Assembly: GCF_020621385.1 (NCBI RefSeq)
Contig: NZ_JAESVA010000005.1
Coordinates: forward strand, 372,001 to 436,000
Direction: 5' to 3'
From: Acidisoma cellulosilyticum
GTDB lineage: Bacteria; Pseudomonadota; Alphaproteobacteria; Acetobacterales; Acetobacteraceae
Length of the DNA stretch: 64,000 bases
The translations under genes were made by a program, and so were the position numbers. Below the pieces are notes generated by a model that was not told where the DNA came from, searched no databases, and saw only the letters and a program-made list of their open reading frames with translations. Of the stretch, positions 26,005 to 33,367 are shown piece by piece; position 1 is the stretch's first letter; each line of letters begins with the position of its first letter.

Positions 26005-26032
26005 TGATACGCAGCCTGCGAAATCATCCCCC
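26005..26032 (-). promoter_or_regulatory. candidate ECF-sigma promoter of the lipoprotein gene
   Basis: On the minus strand GGGGGAT (26026-26032), a 14-bp spacer and CGTATCA (26005-26011), 28 bp before the chosen start codon. The same two boxes with the same spacing precede the ECF sigma gene. The -35 box overlaps one arm of a hairpin (26024-26057, ATCATCCC/GGGATGAT ends) that could terminate the preceding small gene. Confidence 0.6.
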
Positions 26033-26065
26033 GCGGCCGATGCCGCGCGGGATGATAGGTCACCG

Positions 26066-26455
26066 TCAGGGTGTGTAATAATAAGCCGGCGGCGGCGCAT
26101 AGACCACCGGCGGCGGCGCGGCATAGATAACCGGGGGCGGTGCCACATAGGTCGGATAGGCCGGGTGCGAAGCCGCCGCGATACCAACGGCGGTGCCGAC
26201 AGCCAGACCCGCGACACCCGCCGCCGCAACGGCGCCGCCCGCATAGCAGCAAGGGCCATGCCCATAATAGCCATGGCCGTAGTAACCATGCCCATAATAG
26301 CCGTGGCCGTAATAACCGCCACCGCCCCAATGGTTGAAGGTCGCCGTATTGCCGTGCGGGCCGGTATAGCGCCAGCCGCCGGCCATGGCCGGGCCGGCGA
26401 ATGCCGCCAAAGTCAGCGCCGAGACAACGGTCGCGATAGAGAGCTTCTTAAACAT
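26066..26455 (-). CDS. secreted Gly/Tyr/His-repeat protein
   Basis: 129 residues. Signal peptide MFKKLSIATVVSALTLAAFAGPAMA with an AMA cleavage site. The mature protein begins GGWRYTGPHGNTATFNHWGGG, followed by four consecutive GYYGH units, then GPCCYAGGAVAAAGVAGLAVGTAVGIAAA (a glycine-zipper-like hydrophobic stretch) and a Pro/Tyr-rich tail APPPVVYAPPPAYYYTP. His clusters plus a Cys pair suggest metal binding; the glycine zipper suggests membrane contact. It lies 53 bp after the EF-hand gene and is probably co-transcribed with it. No named family is recognised with certainty. Confidence 0.75.
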   Translation of the reverse strand: MFKKLSIATVVSALTLAAFAGPAMAGGWRYTGPHGNTATFNHWGGGGYYGHGYYGHGYYGHGYYGHGPCCYAGGAVAAAGVAGLAVGTAVGIAAASHPAYPTYVAPPPVIYAAPPPVVYAPPPAYYYTP

Positions 26456-26508
26456 GATATGTCTCCAGCATCCTTGATGATGGGATAGGTTTGATCAGGA
26501 AACCGCGC

Positions 26509-26826
26509 TTACGGCGCGTTCCAGTCGTTCTGATCCAGATAACCCTTGTTGCCTTGGTCCCGTTTTGCGAAACGCTTTTGCAGGATCGATTGTTGCTGTT
26601 GTGGCGTCATTGCCTTGAAACGCTGTGCAAGGGGACCGTTCGCATTCGCCAGCATCTGCATGGCGTAGGCGTCGAATTCCGGGAAGGTGACGCGCCCGTC
26701 ATGGTTGGCGTCGGCGACAGCGAAATTGCCCTTCATCTGCGCCAGGGCCATGGGTGCCAAGGCAAGCGTGCCGGCAAAAGCGAGAAGCCCCAGCGTCCCG
26801 ATGCGGCGGGTCTTGTGTGCAGTCAT
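26509..26826 (-). CDS. secreted EF-hand protein
   Basis: 105 residues: signal peptide ending ALAPMALAQ (about 1-30), then one canonical 12-residue calcium loop DANHDGRVTFPE (39-50) followed by FDAYAMQML, and a degenerate second loop DQGNKGYLDQND. A Gln-rich segment (TPQQQQSILQKRF) lies between. Such small EF-hand proteins often accompany ECF/metal-sensor modules in Proteobacteria (family knowledge). ATG 26826 is chosen for GGAGA 5 bp upstream. A TGATACG-type promoter box is 32 bp before the start. Confidence 0.82.
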   Translation of the reverse strand: MTAHKTRRIGTLGLLAFAGTLALAPMALAQMKGNFAVADANHDGRVTFPEFDAYAMQMLANANGPLAQRFKAMTPQQQQSILQKRFAKRDQGNKGYLDQNDWNAP

Positions 26827-26857
26827 GAGAGTCTCCGTCATTGGTCTTGACGCAGAC

Positions 26858-26895
26858 TGATACGGAAGCGGGAGAGCGATGCGACATCATCCCCC
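26858..26895 (-). promoter_or_regulatory. candidate ECF-sigma promoter of the EF-hand gene
   Basis: Minus-strand CGTATCA (26858-26864) as -10 box, in the same position relative to the gene as in the lipoprotein gene. GGGGGAT occurs at 26889-26895 but with a 24-bp spacer; at the expected 14-bp spacing the sequence is GTCGCAT, a 4/7 match. So the -10 is clear and the -35 uncertain. Confidence 0.45.
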
Positions 26896-26919
26896 GCTCG
26901 CCTCTCTCATTCGTGACCG

Positions 26920-27411
26920 TCAGGGATCGAAGCCCGTTTCGTGCATGCTTTTGCGCGTCGCATCGCGGTCGGCGATCAATTTGCGCCGCCCTTCCGGAGA
27001 GACAGCGCCCAGCGCATCGACCAGCGGGCCACGGAAGACGTCGAAAAACTGGTTCCAATCGCTGCGCCAATTATTCAGGGATTGGCTGACGGCCGCCGGG
27101 TCATAGGGTTCCGCGCTAATCGCCTGTCCTACGGCATGCCGAGCCGAAGCGAGCCTTTGGGCCGATCCGGCAAAGACCGATGATTCGCTTTTGATGACCT
27201 GCCGGAAGGTTTTCGCATCCTTGGGCGGCAGGCTGTGTTCCGCCGTCGCCAGCGCCTGGGCGAGTGGATTGTCGAACCGCCGCTGGCTCTCAACCCGCCA
27301 GATGTGACTGCCGATCAGGGCGACCAGAAACAGATTGATAATGACCGAGACCGACAGCGCGATCTTGGCACGGGTCCAGCAAGGGGGGGTGCGTAGGACC
27401 ATGGCCATCAA
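26920..27411 (-). CDS. periplasmic heavy-metal sensor/resistance protein (CnrX/Spy-like)
   Basis: 163 residues: short cytoplasmic N-terminus, one transmembrane helix (about 16-37, IALSVSVIINLFLVALIGSHIW), then a helical periplasmic domain of the heavy-metal-resistance type (LPPKDAKTFRQVIKSESSVF, LVDALGAVSPEGRRKL). In CnrYXH-type systems such a membrane-anchored sensor detects metal or envelope stress and controls release of an ECF sigma factor. Its start overlaps the anti-sigma stop by 4 bp, and the ECF gene is two genes upstream, supporting that role. Metal ligands cannot be assigned: few His or Cys are present. Confidence 0.8.
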   Translation of the reverse strand: MMAMVLRTPPCWTRAKIALSVSVIINLFLVALIGSHIWRVESQRRFDNPLAQALATAEHSLPPKDAKTFRQVIKSESSVFAGSAQRLASARHAVGQAISAEPYDPAAVSQSLNNWRSDWNQFFDVFRGPLVDALGAVSPEGRRKLIADRDATRKSMHETGFDP

Positions 27412-27893
27412 AAGGGCAGGACGTGGAGGGGAGAGGTCTGCAGCAAGCTCAGCACCCCTTCCGATATGCCGGACGGTGCCGAAATGGCCCCGATCAGAAA
27501 CCCGCCGGCGACGGCGATGCCGCCGGAGGTCGCAAGGCCCAGCCAGCCGAGATTGGCCTGCACGACAGCAAAGCCGTGGTTCAGAGACACCAGGCCCGGC
27601 CAGCGCCGGCGCTGGCCGCGGGCGACGCCGTCCCGCGCGATATGGCCCGAGACGCCCGCGCGCAGGCGCGCCACGGCCGCCGCTTCCTCGGCCTCAGTCC
27701 ACAGCGCGGCATGCTCCGCCCGGCTCATGGCATCAAATAGCGCGTCGGTTTCGGCAGCGGAGGCGAGGATGGCCTGAGCGTCCGCGGAGACTCGCAGCAA
27801 AGCCTCGGCATCCCGTCGCTCGTCTGCGGGCCAGCGCAGCAGGTCGGCGCCATAACTGTCCGAGAGCGCCTTCAGCCGGTTGATCGTCATCAT
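27408..27893 (-). CDS. probable anti-sigma factor, membrane-bound
   Basis: 161 residues. Cytoplasmic N-terminal part (MMTINRLKALSDSYGADLLRWPADERRDAEALL) resembling short alphaproteobacterial anti-sigma domains, then one transmembrane segment about 115-140 (ANLGWLGLATSGGIAVAGGFLIGAI) and a short outside tail. It begins 13 bp after the ECF sigma gene and overlaps the metal-sensor gene, the usual sigma/anti-sigma/sensor order. A ZAS zinc motif (HxxxCxxC) is absent. ATG 27893 is chosen with AAAGGGGG upstream. Confidence 0.75.
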   Translation of the reverse strand: MMTINRLKALSDSYGADLLRWPADERRDAEALLRVSADAQAILASAAETDALFDAMSRAEHAALWTEAEEAAAVARLRAGVSGHIARDGVARGQRRRWPGLVSLNHGFAVVQANLGWLGLATSGGIAVAGGFLIGAISAPSGISEGVLSLLQTSPLHVLPF

Positions 27894-27906
27894 TCGCGGC
27901 CCCCTT

Positions 27907-28464
27907 TCACGTCTGTCTTTGAATAGTGTCACGCAAAAAGGCACGCGCGCGTGCCAGCAGTCTTTCGATGGCCTTGGCCGATAGACCCAAGGTCCGGCCG
28001 GCCTCCGCGCCCGACAATCCCTCATCATAGACAAGTGTCATGGCGGCGCGCTGCCGGGCAGGCAATTGGTGGAGAGCCGCCAGCAGCACCTTGTTCCGCT
28101 CGGTCGTGGCGAGCTTGTCCTCGGCGCTGTCGCTGGGGTCAGGCGCGTCGTAATCCTCCGGCAACTGACCGGGCTGGATACGCCGACGATGATCGATGCA
28201 GAGATTGACGATGATGCGATACAGCCAGGTGCGAAACTGCGCGCGCGCGGGGTCAAACCGCGCGATTTGAGACCAGGCGCGCAGCATGGCTTCCTGCGTG
28301 ATATCCTCGGCGATGAGACGGTCGGGGATGACGCGCGCCGCGACACGCAGGGCGAAGGGCCCGTGCCGCGTGACGATCTCGTCGAAAGCCCGGCGGTCGC
28401 CCTTGCCGGACCAGCCAGCCAGGGCTTCATCTGTCGCGTCCCGATAGGTAAGCGGACCCGTCAT
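27907..28464 (-). CDS. ECF-type RNA polymerase sigma factor
   Basis: 185 residues with sigma region 2 (FDEIVTRHGPFALRVAARVIPDRLIAEDITQEAMLRAWSQ, and FRTWLYRIIVNLCIDHRRR) and region 4 (LPARQRAAMTLVYDEGLSGAEAGRTLGLSAKAIERLLARARAFLR). No C-terminal extension. ATG 28464 with AAGG 8 bp upstream is preferred; ATG 28512 is possible but lacks a ribosome site. Its own upstream region carries the same GGGGGAT/CGTATCA boxes as downstream genes of the cluster, implying autoregulation. Confidence 0.93.
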   Translation of the reverse strand: MTGPLTYRDATDEALAGWSGKGDRRAFDEIVTRHGPFALRVAARVIPDRLIAEDITQEAMLRAWSQIARFDPARAQFRTWLYRIIVNLCIDHRRRIQPGQLPEDYDAPDPSDSAEDKLATTERNKVLLAALHQLPARQRAAMTLVYDEGLSGAEAGRTLGLSAKAIERLLARARAFLRDTIQRQT

Positions 28465-28584
28465 TTGGGGCGCCTTGCCCCAAAGACCCGCCTGGGCGCG
28501 CAAAATCGACATACCATTCAGCCATGACCCTGCTGCTCATCCAGCCATCACGCCGGGCGAGACTGCCATGCGTGGGTGCGAGCC

Positions 28585-28613
28585 TGATACGGGGTGGGGC
28601 AGGCAATCCCCCC
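28585..28613 (-). promoter_or_regulatory. candidate autoregulatory ECF promoter
   Basis: Minus-strand GGGGGGAT (28606-28613), 14-bp spacer, CGTATCA (28585-28591), about 120 bp before the sigma start codon. Identical boxes and spacing occur before the lipoprotein gene (26005-26032). Confidence 0.6.
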
Positions 28614-28684
28614 TGTCGGGGCTGATCTGGTCAGTGCGGCGGAGATAACGCCGGGCGCGCTGAGCGCGTTCGGGTCTCAGAATC

Positions 28685-28710
28685 AAAAAAGGCCGGGCGA
28701 ACCCGACCTT
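28685..28710 (-). terminator. rho-independent terminator of the cold shock gene
   Basis: Read on the minus strand: AAGGTCGGG, loop TTCG, CCCGGCCTT, then a run of T. Nine paired positions including one G-T wobble. It ends the leftward cold shock transcript about 65 bp after the stop. Confidence 0.85.
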
Positions 28711-28775
28711 CTTCTAAGCGCCTCAAGGGCTAGTGCCAGTACATCCGTGGTCACTGGCCCAAAGCGCTGTCCGAA

Positions 28776-28985
28776 TTACGCGGACTGAAGATTCTCGGCG
28801 GCAACCTTGCCGTTACGATCATTCTTCACGGCGTCGAAGCTGAGCTTCTGGCCTTCGCTGATGGAATGCAGGCCCGAACGCTCGACGGCAGAGATGTGGA
28901 CGAACACGTCCGGGCCGCCGTTGTCCGGCTGAATGAAGCCGAAGCCCTTGGTCATATTGAAGAACTTAACTGTTCCAACGGTCAT
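28776..28985 (-). CDS. cold shock-like protein (CspA family)
   Basis: 69-residue single cold-shock domain, an RNA/ssDNA-binding chaperone. RNP1-type KGFGFI and RNP2-type VFVHIS motifs are both present ([21 protein letters not shown]..., [13 protein letters not shown]). The start ATG 28985 follows AAGGA; the longer frame upstream lacks family similarity. A terminator follows. Typical length. Confidence 0.95.
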   Translation of the reverse strand: MTVGTVKFFNMTKGFGFIQPDNGGPDVFVHISAVERSGLHSISEGQKLSFDAVKNDRNGKVAAENLQSA

Positions 28986-29229
28986 GACGATTTTCCTTTC
29001 AATCGCATTAAAAATTTGGCCCGGGCGGTTAGCCATGACGGACCGTTCATGGTCGATTTTGAAAGAGGAAGATCGTCAGCGGCGCAGGTAGCGCAGGAAC
29101 AAAGTTCGTCAGTAAAGATCGATGAAGGGCTCTCTAGACCCTCGGAACAGTATCGGCAAGACAATTCTGAAAAAGCGTAAGACATGCGCCAGTTGCAGTG
29201 CAGGGCTCGCGCCATCAATCGCGCGGATT

Positions 29230-30147
29230 TCAGGCCTTTGACTGCTTCGGCCAGCGGCGATGCAGCCAAAGCCAGCTGCCCGGGCGGGCGCGCACCCAGC
29301 CTTCTACTGTCCGGTTCAGCGCAAAGGTGATGGCCGCGATATCGGCGGTTCTGTCGCCCGTCAGGGGGATGTCGAGCGCAGGTTCGCAGATCATGCGCAG
29401 CCGCGCCGGTCCGATACGCTCAACCCGGACCGGCACCAGCGGCAGGTTGAAGCGCAGCGCGAATTGGGCCGGGGCCGTCGCGGTCATCGCCATCCGTCCG
29501 AAGAATGGCGCCGGGATTCCGTCATTCATCTTCTGGTCGATCAGCAGGCCAAGCGATCCGCCGCGAGCGACATGCAGCAGCGCCGCGCGGGCGCCGGCCG
29601 CCCCCTTGGCGAACATGGAGACATCCGCGCCATGCGCGGCGGAGCGCATCGCCTGGATGGCGTCCTCCATCGCGGGATTCGATGCCCGCCGATAGGCACC
29701 GGACACGGCAAGGCCCATCTGCGCGGCAATGGGAAGGATCATTTCCCAATTCCCGCAATGGGCGGAGATGAAAATCGCCTGGCCCGGCGGCAGGAATTCC
29801 GCCCCGGCAAATTCCCAGCCTGGGCCGCTTTCCGTGCGCTTCAGCCGCGCGAGATGCGGCAACTCCCCGACATTGCGGCCAAGATTGCGCCAGACATCGA
29901 CGATGATCCGCTTCCGCTCGGCGGCGCTGAGGTCCGGCAAGGCGCGGCGCAGATTGCCATCCGCGACCTTGGACGGGCTCAGATGCGGGCCGATCGCCGC
30001 GGTGACGGCACCCGCCAGATTGGAGGCATTCACCGGGCCGATCAGACGCAGAAAGCCGAATCCGGCCCGCATCGCGAGCTTCGTCGCGGACTGCCAGGGA
30101 TAGGCGCGCCGGCCGCCGTCAGCGCGCCGGGTTTTGTCTCGCTCCAT
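29230..30147 (-). CDS. lysophospholipid/lauroyl acyltransferase (LpxL/HtrB family)
   Basis: 305 residues. Contains the HX4E catalytic motif HCGNWE in the context AIFISAHCGNWEMILPIAAQMG, then GAYRRASNPAMEDAI and LLIDQKMNDGIPAPFFG, matching the family that adds secondary acyl chains to lipid A or related lipids at the inner membrane. The C-terminus WVRARPGSWLWLHRRWP is the usual family ending. It is just 11 bp from the Ldh gene stop on the same strand, so possibly co-transcribed. Confidence 0.9.
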   Translation of the reverse strand: MERDKTRRADGGRRAYPWQSATKLAMRAGFGFLRLIGPVNASNLAGAVTAAIGPHLSPSKVADGNLRRALPDLSAAERKRIIVDVWRNLGRNVGELPHLARLKRTESGPGWEFAGAEFLPPGQAIFISAHCGNWEMILPIAAQMGLAVSGAYRRASNPAMEDAIQAMRSAAHGADVSMFAKGAAGARAALLHVARGGSLGLLIDQKMNDGIPAPFFGRMAMTATAPAQFALRFNLPLVPVRVERIGPARLRMICEPALDIPLTGDRTADIAAITFALNRTVEGWVRARPGSWLWLHRRWPKQSKA

Positions 30148-30158
30148 GGATTAGGCGC

Positions 30159-31187
30159 TCAGAATCCCAGGATCTGCGCGGTATCCTGGTCCACCGGTAT
30201 GCCGTCGCGCAGGCGCTGTTCCACGACCTGCCATTCGCGGTCGCCCGGCGCCATCGGCGGCGGGAAGCCCTCGCGCGGCGGCGAGGCGCGCAGCGCATCC
30301 AGATAGCGGCGCATCCCGGCCGCCATCTCCGTCACGCCGGCAAAGCGCGCCGGGTCGATCGCGATGAAGAAATGGCCGAGATTGGAGGGTTTCGCCGTCT
30401 CGGATTTGCCGAGCGAGACCAGATCATGGTCCAGCGTCGCCCCGGTCAGAATGGCGGAGAACAAGGTCGCGACACCCGCCAGTGCAGCGCCCTTGAAGCC
30501 GTAATCGGCGCCGCCCATCGGCATCAGCATCGTGGCATCGGCCGGATCACGCACCGGATTGCCGCTGGCATCGACCGCAATGGCCTCCGGCAAAGGATGC
30601 CCGAGCGAGCGGTAGAGCAGCACGCGATTGAAGGGAATGGCGGAGGTCGCCATGTCCATCAACCAGGGTTTTTCGCCCGGCACCGGGGCGGCGACGGCCA
30701 GCGGATTGGTGCCGTGAAAGGCCTCCCGCCCGCCGAAAAGCGTGACCAGGCTTTCCGCATTGGTGGTGGCAAAGCCGATCATCCCGGCTTCGGCTGCTGC
30801 CAGCGCATAGGCACCGGCCGCGCCGTAATGGGAGGAGCCGGTGGCGCCCACGGCACCGATGCCGCTGTCCCGCGCCAGTTCGACCGCCGCCTTCATCGCC
30901 TCATAGCCCGTGTGATGGCCAAGGCCGTTATCGCCGTCCAGCATGGCGGTGGCGGCGGCCGTCTTCCGCAACCTGACCTGCGGGCGGCCGTTGATTTCGC
31001 CGGATCGCAGCGGCCCGTCGTAATAGCCGACCAGCCGCACGCCGTGGCTATCCACCCCATGCAGCGAGCCGTGCATCAGCGCGCGGACGGTGGCGGCGGA
31101 GGAGGGGGCATCGGCGCCGGCTTCCGTCAGTTTCTGCTGCACGCGCTCGGCCAGCTTTGCCGCTGGTACGATAATAGGAGCTTTCAT
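30159..31187 (-). CDS. Ldh-family (malate/L-lactate dehydrogenase-type) oxidoreductase
   Basis: 342 residues of the NAD(P)-dependent LDH2/MDH2 fold, which includes malate, L-lactate, ureidoglycolate and delta-1-piperideine-2-carboxylate reductases. Visible family features: LMHGSLHGVDSHGVRLVGYY with the catalytic SHG His, GHHTGYEAM, SSHYGAAGAYAL, and TNPLAVAAPV. The substrate cannot be assigned. The RidA gene begins 188 bp away on the opposite strand; pairing with an imine deaminase would fit a cyclic-imine or amino-acid substrate (inference). Confidence 0.87.
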   Translation of the reverse strand: MKAPIIVPAAKLAERVQQKLTEAGADAPSSAATVRALMHGSLHGVDSHGVRLVGYYDGPLRSGEINGRPQVRLRKTAAATAMLDGDNGLGHHTGYEAMKAAVELARDSGIGAVGATGSSHYGAAGAYALAAAEAGMIGFATTNAESLVTLFGGREAFHGTNPLAVAAPVPGEKPWLMDMATSAIPFNRVLLYRSLGHPLPEAIAVDASGNPVRDPADATMLMPMGGADYGFKGAALAGVATLFSAILTGATLDHDLVSLGKSETAKPSNLGHFFIAIDPARFAGVTEMAAGMRRYLDALRASPPREGFPPPMAPGDREWQVVEQRLRDGIPVDQDTAQILGF

Positions 31188-31375
31188 CCCGCAACCCTTG
31201 GTCTCTTCCCGCCAACAGATAGCCCCTGTCGGGGGAGGAGACCAAGGGGACAGGATCGGCGTAAATTGGAAGAATCATTTTGTGCGCGTTTGTCCATGCC
31301 CGCGCCCGCGCAGGCGCCTAGGCTGCCGGCATCGTCACGGCGATCCAGGTCGTGTCAGGCAAAGAGGGTAGTGCG

Positions 31376-31777
31376 ATGAACGAAGCGATCAATCCGAAGG
31401 GCTGGCTGCCGGGCAAGACCGCCAACGGCACGCTGCATCTGAATTGGGGCGTGAAAGCCGGCAACCATATCTATGTCGCGGGCATGCTGTCGCTTGATCC
31501 CTATGACGGCAGCCTGGTCGGTGAGGGCGACGTGACGGTGCAGACGCGCCGCGTGCTGGACAGCATCAAGGAAGTGATCGAGCTTGCGGGCGGCACCATG
31601 GCGGATGTCACCTTCAATCAGATATTCCTGCGCAACATGGATGACTATCACGCCATGAACGCTGTCTATGTCGAATACTTCAAGGACTTCCTGCCCGCGC
31701 GTTTCTGCCTGAAGGGTGAGATGGTGAAGCCGGAATTCCTGGTCGAAATCGCGACGACGGCCGTTGTGACGCGCTGA
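31376..31777 (+). CDS. RidA/YjgF-family imine deaminase
   Basis: 133 residues, one YjgF/RidA domain, which hydrolyses reactive enamines or imines, in some pathways aminoacrylate. The Arg of the active site is present in LPARFCLKG. GGTMADVTFNQIFLRNMDDY is the usual central stretch. ATG 31376 chosen (MNEAINPKGW). It faces the Amt-like gene and is followed by a terminator at 31804-31835. Confidence 0.87.
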   Translation: MNEAINPKGWLPGKTANGTLHLNWGVKAGNHIYVAGMLSLDPYDGSLVGEGDVTVQTRRVLDSIKEVIELAGGTMADVTFNQIFLRNMDDYHAMNAVYVEYFKDFLPARFCLKGEMVKPEFLVEIATTAVVTR

Positions 31778-31803
31778 CGTCTTTCGTTCTGCTGTCGAGG
31801 TCA

Positions 31804-31835
31804 GGCCCGTCCTTTCGCGGACGGGCCCAGCCTTT
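31804..31835 (+). terminator. terminator after RidA
   Basis: Perfect 9-bp stem GGCCCGTCC/GGACGGGCC (31804-31812 and 31819-31827) with a 6-nt loop followed by CAGCCTTTT. It separates convergent RidA and Amt-like genes. Confidence 0.75.
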
Positions 31836-31840
31836 TGCCT

Positions 31841-33214
31841 TCAGCCGGTGGCGGAAACCGGCTTCAAGACTGTCTCCGTCACCGATGACGTATCATCGGT
31901 CATGAAGCGGGACCAATAGGTCGCGTCCAGACCTTGCGCCTCCTGCTTGGCCGTCACCCGCAGCCCGATCGTCTTTTCGAGCAGGAAGATGACGACGAAA
32001 GCGACGACGGCGATGCCCACCACCATCAGCACCGTGCCGTGCAACTGTGTGCCGAAGGTGATGCGCGCATGCTGATAGGCATAGGCGCCCTTCGTGACAT
32101 CGAAGAAACCGCCCTGCATTTTGCCGCTCCCCACGATGCCCGCCATGATCGCGCTATAAAGACCGGGACCGAAGGCCAAGGGCACGATCTTGGGATCGTC
32201 GATGCCGATGCGACGCATCAGCGCATCCGCCAAGGCCATCACGACCGGGCCGAAAAAGCCGACCGCGAAAGCCTGCCAGGGCAAGGCGATATCAAGGAAG
32301 GCCGAGCAGGAGATATAGCCCGCGATCGGTCCCAGGATGATGTAGATCGGATTGCCTTTGACGTAAGCCACAATGGCGCCGGAGACGCCGCCCGCGACCA
32401 GCGCCAGCACGATGCTCATGAACAGCACGCCCAGGCCGCTATCGTTCACGGCAATGCCGTAATAGCCGACGCCCGGCACCAGGAAGCCGCAGGCCGGCAC
32501 AAACAGCGGAATGGCGAGGATCAGAAAGAAGGCGCCGAGCGCCATCATCGGGAAGTTCGTCGAGACCGAGGCGATCTTCTGGCGCGGCCCAAGACGCCAG
32601 GCAAGGATAAGCCCCCAGATGCCGACGAAGACATACATGGCAAAATCGCCCACGAAATCATGCAGGCCGCTATTGGTCAGCGCGCTGGCCGATCCATAGG
32701 TGAGGTAAGCGACGGCCGGGCTGATGATGCCGCCGATCAGCGCGGACATGATGACGGCCGGCACCGGCTTCAGACGCTCCACCCCCGCGCTATGCATCAG
32801 CATGCAGATCAGCATGGTGAACAGCACGAAGAAGGCCGCAAAGATCTGCGCGGTATCGGCGCCGGGCACGAAGGCCGGGTCCAGATGCTGCGCAAAAGTA
32901 TTCAGGTTCGGCCCGAAGATGGACCAATCCGACAGCGCTTGCCGCAAAGGATGCGGCACGCCCAGCGCCTGGTAGATCTGCCAGTTCCAGGACCCATAGC
33001 CGATGACCAGATAGGCAAGACCGCCGACAGCGCCGCAGACCCATTTCTGCACGATGGTATCGACCACGTTCTTGCGGTTGACGATACCGGCATCCAGCAG
33101 CGTCAACGCCACCATGCCGAGCACCACACCGAAACAGCCGAGTATGTAGAAGATATCTGAAACATAGGCACCGGCTGTCACCTGTGCCGAAAACGTCTTT
33201 AAGCCCGCCGACAT
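31841..33214 (-). CDS. Amt/MEP-fold membrane channel lacking both pore histidines
   Basis: 457 residues, about 11 membrane helices, aligned by eye with ammonium transporters along the whole length: GIVNRKNVVDTI (like GLIRGKNVLSML of AmtB), DFVGDFAMYVFVGIWGLILAWRLGPR (like DFAGGTVVHINAAIAGLVGAYLIGKR), IDDPKIVPLAFGPGLYSAIMAGIVG, and the C-terminal TIGLRVTAKQEAQGLD. Asp186, matching structural Asp160 of AmtB, is kept. The twin pore histidines are replaced: His168 by Tyr194 and His318 by Phe348, and Trp148 by Tyr173. The pore is therefore unlikely to conduct ammonium normally. No glnK is beside it. Last gene of a leftward catabolic operon, 153 bp after thiM; it may import that pathway's substrate. 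Confidence 0.8.
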   Translation of the reverse strand: MSAGLKTFSAQVTAGAYVSDIFYILGCFGVVLGMVALTLLDAGIVNRKNVVDTIVQKWVCGAVGGLAYLVIGYGSWNWQIYQALGVPHPLRQALSDWSIFGPNLNTFAQHLDPAFVPGADTAQIFAAFFVLFTMLICMLMHSAGVERLKPVPAVIMSALIGGIISPAVAYLTYGSASALTNSGLHDFVGDFAMYVFVGIWGLILAWRLGPRQKIASVSTNFPMMALGAFFLILAIPLFVPACGFLVPGVGYYGIAVNDSGLGVLFMSIVLALVAGGVSGAIVAYVKGNPIYIILGPIAGYISCSAFLDIALPWQAFAVGFFGPVVMALADALMRRIGIDDPKIVPLAFGPGLYSAIMAGIVGSGKMQGGFFDVTKGAYAYQHARITFGTQLHGTVLMVVGIAVVAFVVIFLLEKTIGLRVTAKQEAQGLDATYWSRFMTDDTSSVTETVLKPVSATG

Positions 33215-33367
33215 TCGGATTATTCCTTCTTTTGATGCATTGGAATCCGGATGCCGTGGAAAGGGATTTCATCTCCAGGATGACAGGGGATTGTTTCCCC
33301 CTATTTTTGGTCGTCACGGTTACAAAGCCATTCACGATGAATGACCTTGCAACCGATTGTCTCGTGA

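Noticed and set aside
26260-26330. Short tandem repeats resembling a small CRISPR or satellite
   Set aside because: They encode the GYYGH units of a secreted protein; no spacers or cas genes.
33215-33367. Possible TPP riboswitch before the Amt-like gene
   Set aside because: The CTGAGA and ACCTGATC-type conserved elements of the THI element are absent on the minus strand; likewise before thiM.
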